From JALORV01 sp963707445 (GTDB lineage Bacteria > Pseudomonadota > Gammaproteobacteria > Burkholderiales > Burkholderiaceae_F), in the NCBI GenBank assembly GCA_963707445.1, contig CAVPPW010000013.1, forward strand, positions 372,001-436,000: DNA of 64,000 bases, in the 5' to 3' direction. Under the pieces are notes generated by a model that was not told the origin of the DNA, searched no databases, and saw nothing but the letters and a program-made list of their open reading frames with translations. Below are positions 61,941 through 64,000 of this stretch, piece after piece; position 1 is the stretch's first letter, and each line of letters starts with the position of its first letter. A program made the translations under genes and the position numbers.

Positions 61941-62483
61941 ATGTCGCTGATCGAACCTGAAGGTCTGTGGGACCGCGTGCGCCGCCACTGCGAACATGAC
62001 GGGGCGCTTCTGCCTCTCGTGCTGATCCCGCTGGCCGGGGCGCTGGGTGTCGCGCTAGCGGCCGAGGTCGGTGTGCGGTTGTTCAATACAGAATGGAATC
62101 CAGTGCTCGGCTATTCGGCGCGGCCGGATAACGAGGGAGCGCGTGTCGGGCTGCTGTGGCTGGCGCTGGCGCTCGCGCCCTTCGTGCAAGCCGTCGTCGG
62201 CACTCTGGTGCTGCCGCTGTATCGACGCCCGCGCCGCTGGCGGACAACGCTGGCCGTCTTCGTCGTCGGCGCGGTGCCGCTTTACGTCGCGGGATTGTCA
62301 CTGGTGCTGCTGCCCGGCATCCTGCTGGTCTTCGTCGCGTTCTTCTTCAGCGTCGCGTGGTGGACGACAGGGGCCTGTGAATTGCTCGAGGTGCCGCGCG
62401 GCGAGGGCGGCGAGTTTGTGACGGTCACGCTGCTGGGTGCGAGTTCGGCGCTGTTCCTCTGCTCGACCGCGTTCCCGTTCTAA
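61941..62483 (+). CDS. Membrane protein, possibly Yip1-like
   Basis: 180 residues, intact. MSLIEPEGLWDRVRRHCEHD then five or so membrane helices (ALLPLVLIPLAGALGVALAAE, LLWLALALAPFVQAVVGTLV, AGLSLVLLPGILLVFVAFFF). The spacing and the GLSLVLLPGILL segment resemble Yip1/DUF1282 proteins, but only loosely. ATG 61941 is chosen because the N-terminal helix layout fits; upstream codons look non-coding. Follows the lemA/TPM genes by 67 bp. Confidence 0.55.
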   Translation: MSLIEPEGLWDRVRRHCEHDGALLPLVLIPLAGALGVALAAEVGVRLFNTEWNPVLGYSARPDNEGARVGLLWLALALAPFVQAVVGTLVLPLYRRPRRWRTTLAVFVVGAVPLYVAGLSLVLLPGILLVFVAFFFSVAWWTTGACELLEVPRGEGGEFVTVTLLGASSALFLCSTAFPF

Positions 62484-62557
62484 GGGTTGGAGCTGCTTGC
62501 CCGTAAGGCGCGCGCATGCCGCGCGACAAAGCGACCCGAGATCCGAAAGGAAAACTG

Positions 62558-63136
62558 ATGTCGATCCAGCATCCGCTCACCGTGCAGCCGCGTCCCGGAA
62601 ACGAATTCGCCACGCTGGCCGGCGGCTGCTTCTGGTGCCTCGAAGCCGTGTTCGAGGATGTCGAGGGCGTCGTCGACGTCGAGTCCGGTTATACCGGAGG
62701 CAGCGTGGAGCAGCCGAGCTACCGCCAGGTCTGCGAAGGCACGACCGGGCATGCCGAAGTCGTTCGCATCGAGTTCGACCCGGCTCGCATCAGTTATCGC
62801 GAGCTGCTCGAAATCTTTTTCTCGATTCACGATCCGACCACGCTGAATCGTCAGGGCAACGATGTCGGCACCCAGTACCGGTCGGCGATCTACTGTCACT
62901 CATCCGAACAGCGTAGCGTGGCCCAGGACGTCATTCGCGAACTCGAGTCGCACCTCAAGCATCCGGTCGTCACCGAAGTTGCCGATGCCGGCGCCTACTG
63001 GAGAGCCGAGGACTACCACCAGGAGTACTTCCGCAACAATCCAGCACAGGGCTACTGCATGTTCGTCGTCGCGCCCAAGGTCGTGAAGTTCAGGAAGACG
63101 TTTGCCGCGAAACGAAGGAAATCGGCCGGGGATTAG
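62558..63136 (+). CDS. msrA: Peptide-methionine (S)-S-oxide reductase
   Basis: 192 residues, intact. GAAAGGAAA selects ATG 62558 (MSIQHPLTVQPRPGNEF). Catalytic GGCFWCLEAVFEDVEGV with the nucleophile Cys, SGYTGG, YRQVCEGTTGHAEVV, FSIHDPTTLNRQGNDVGTQY and YHQEYFRNNPAQGYC. Repairs oxidised methionine. Probably cytoplasmic: no signal peptide. Confidence 0.96.
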   Translation: MSIQHPLTVQPRPGNEFATLAGGCFWCLEAVFEDVEGVVDVESGYTGGSVEQPSYRQVCEGTTGHAEVVRIEFDPARISYRELLEIFFSIHDPTTLNRQGNDVGTQYRSAIYCHSSEQRSVAQDVIRELESHLKHPVVTEVADAGAYWRAEDYHQEYFRNNPAQGYCMFVVAPKVVKFRKTFAAKRRKSAGD

Positions 63137-63207
63137 CCGCAATCCGCGATGTAAGCGCTGACGCGGGTCGTTACCATCCCCGGGGTCAATCACGGGGAGG
63201 GTCGGCA

Positions 63208-63705
63208 ATGCGGTTCGGAAAGTCACTCGCGGCAGTCTGTGCCGCACTGACCATGGGTCTCGCGTCGGCACAGGATGTCGGCAAGGCTGCACCCGCGTTC
63301 GACCTGCCGTCCTCCAGCGCGCAGAACGTGCGCCTGGCGGATCTGAAGGGGCGCGTCGTCTACGTTGATTTCTGGGCGTCGTGGTGCGCGCCGTGCAAGC
63401 AGTCGTTTCCGTGGATGAACGACATGCAGGCGAAGTACGGCGCCAAGGGACTAACGGTCATCGGCGTCAACGTCGACAAGAAGCGCGAGGATGCTGCCAA
63501 GTTCCTCGATGGCACGCCGGCGAAGTTCACCGTCGCGTACGACTCCACCGGAAAGGTGGCCGAGGCGTATCAGCCAAAAGGCATGCCGACGTCGTTCCTG
63601 ATCGGTCCCGACGGCGTGGTGCGGGCGATTCACGTCGGATTCCGCGACAGTGATCGTGAAGAACTCGAGAAGCAGATCGCAGGCGCGCTTGCAGGTCGCA
63701 GGTAA
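63208..63705 (+). CDS. TlpA-family secreted thioredoxin-like protein
   Basis: 165 residues, intact. GGGGAGG precedes ATG. Signal peptide MRFGKSLAAVCAALTMGLASA, then GKAAPAFDLPSSSAQNV, active site VDFWASWCAPCKQSFPWMN, and SFLIGPDGVVRAIH. First of a run with DUF4266 and DUF3570 genes, a combination found in several proteobacteria, usually with a FAD:protein FMN transferase; this suggests an envelope redox system. Confidence 0.9.
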   Translation: MRFGKSLAAVCAALTMGLASAQDVGKAAPAFDLPSSSAQNVRLADLKGRVVYVDFWASWCAPCKQSFPWMNDMQAKYGAKGLTVIGVNVDKKREDAAKFLDGTPAKFTVAYDSTGKVAEAYQPKGMPTSFLIGPDGVVRAIHVGFRDSDREELEKQIAGALAGRR

Positions 63706-63720
63706 GGCAAGGGGACGACG

Positions 63721-63939
63721 ATGAAGCGCGTGTTGCTGATAGTGGCCGCCTGCCTGCTCGTGACGGCTTGCGAGTCGATGCCGAAGGTGCAGCCATGGCA
63801 GAAGGGCAACCTGGCCAAGCCCGAAATGGCATTCGACCCCGACACACTCGAGGCGCGTTTTGCCGATCACACCTACTTCAGCAAGGAAGCGGCATCGGGC
63901 GGCGCTGGGGTCGGTGGTGGCGGATGCGGGTGCAACTAA
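63721..63939 (+). CDS. DUF4266 small lipoprotein, 72 aa
   Basis: MKRVLLIVAACLLVTACESM has a lipobox (VTAC). The mature part WQKGNLAKPEMAFDPD with DTLEARFADHTYFSKEAASG is the DUF4266 core. The C-terminus is GGAGVGGGGCGCN, glycine-rich with two cysteines, conserved in this family as I recall it. Function unknown. 15 bp after the thioredoxin gene. Confidence 0.85.
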   Translation: MKRVLLIVAACLLVTACESMPKVQPWQKGNLAKPEMAFDPDTLEARFADHTYFSKEAASGGAGVGGGGCGCN

Positions 63940-63944
63940 ACACC

Positions 63945-64000
63945 ATGCAGAACAAGACCCGTACTCCGGCGCGCTCCGTTCTCGCAGCCGCCCTGGCCTT
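63945..64000 (+). CDS. Start of a DUF3570-type protein (cut by window end)
   Basis: ATG 63945 opens MQNKTRTPARSVLAAALA, a signal-peptide-like N-terminus, 5 bp after the DUF4266 stop. The family is assigned only by position: DUF4266 genes are usually followed by DUF3570 genes. Only 18 residues are visible. Confidence 0.5.
   Translation, partial: MQNKTRTPARSVLAAALA

Overview
The window looks like a chromosomal segment of a GC-rich betaproteobacterium, most likely Burkholderiales. I infer this from gene content and order: an accB-accC-prmA-DUF3426 chain with aroQ and a TlpA-type thioredoxin, mpl in place of a full recycling locus, tonB-aroE-mtgA, nrdAB followed by histone H1-like genes, a glycolysis/purine run (tkt-gap-pgk-pyk-fba...purC-purE-purK-sua5), a kynBUA operon and a Bug/TctC receptor. 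No rRNA, tRNA, CRISPR array, transposase, phage gene or attachment site was seen.

Layout. 1-3968: class Ia ribonucleotide reductase (nrdA, cut by the window edge, and nrdB). 4002-5327: AT-richer spacer with an inverted repeat and a strong terminator, then two lysine/alanine-rich H1-like DNA-binding proteins. 5399-5939: yggT. 5950-12669 (minus): an operon-like run of NTase-like unknown, TlpA thioredoxin, aroQ, accB, accC, prmA, DUF3426 protein and a PfkB kinase. 12770-22761 (plus): mpl, yqiA-type esterase, fabG-type reductase, YbaK deacylase, MarC, RNB-domain ribonuclease, TonB-like protein, aroE, mtgA, mgtE. 22809-24567 (minus): KTSC protein and ubiD. 25025-29442 (plus): lytic transglycosylase, malic enzyme with phosphotransacetylase domain, and a barnase-like lipoprotein ribonuclease with its barstar-like inhibitor. 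29439-32062 (minus): YidB/DUF937, rsmE and a SpeD-SpeE fusion for spermidine synthesis. 32583-50510: the central-metabolism block, broken by accessory genes: a secreted subtilase with a GlyGly-CTERM-like tail next to a rhombosortase, a zinc-ribbon protein, a TctC receptor, an M14 carboxypeptidase and dgkA. 50571-58965: SGNH lipoprotein, then on the minus strand an alpha/beta hydrolase, HdeD, zinc-type reductase, glutaryl-CoA dehydrogenase, kynA-kynU-kynB and an EamA permease. 59066-64000: flavin reductase, lemA with two TPM-domain proteins, a membrane protein, msrA, and the start of a TlpA-DUF4266-DUF3570 operon.

About half of the genes, including essential ones (nrdA, nrdB, gap, tkt, pyk, fba, purCEK), are broken by single-base indels after which the family's sequence simply continues in another frame. 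I interpret these as consensus errors in the assembly, mostly one extra base outside homopolymers. Such genes are given as one span and flagged. Most likely discoveries are the protease/rhombosortase pair, the RNase/inhibitor pair, the SpeD-SpeE fusion and two possible structured leader regions.
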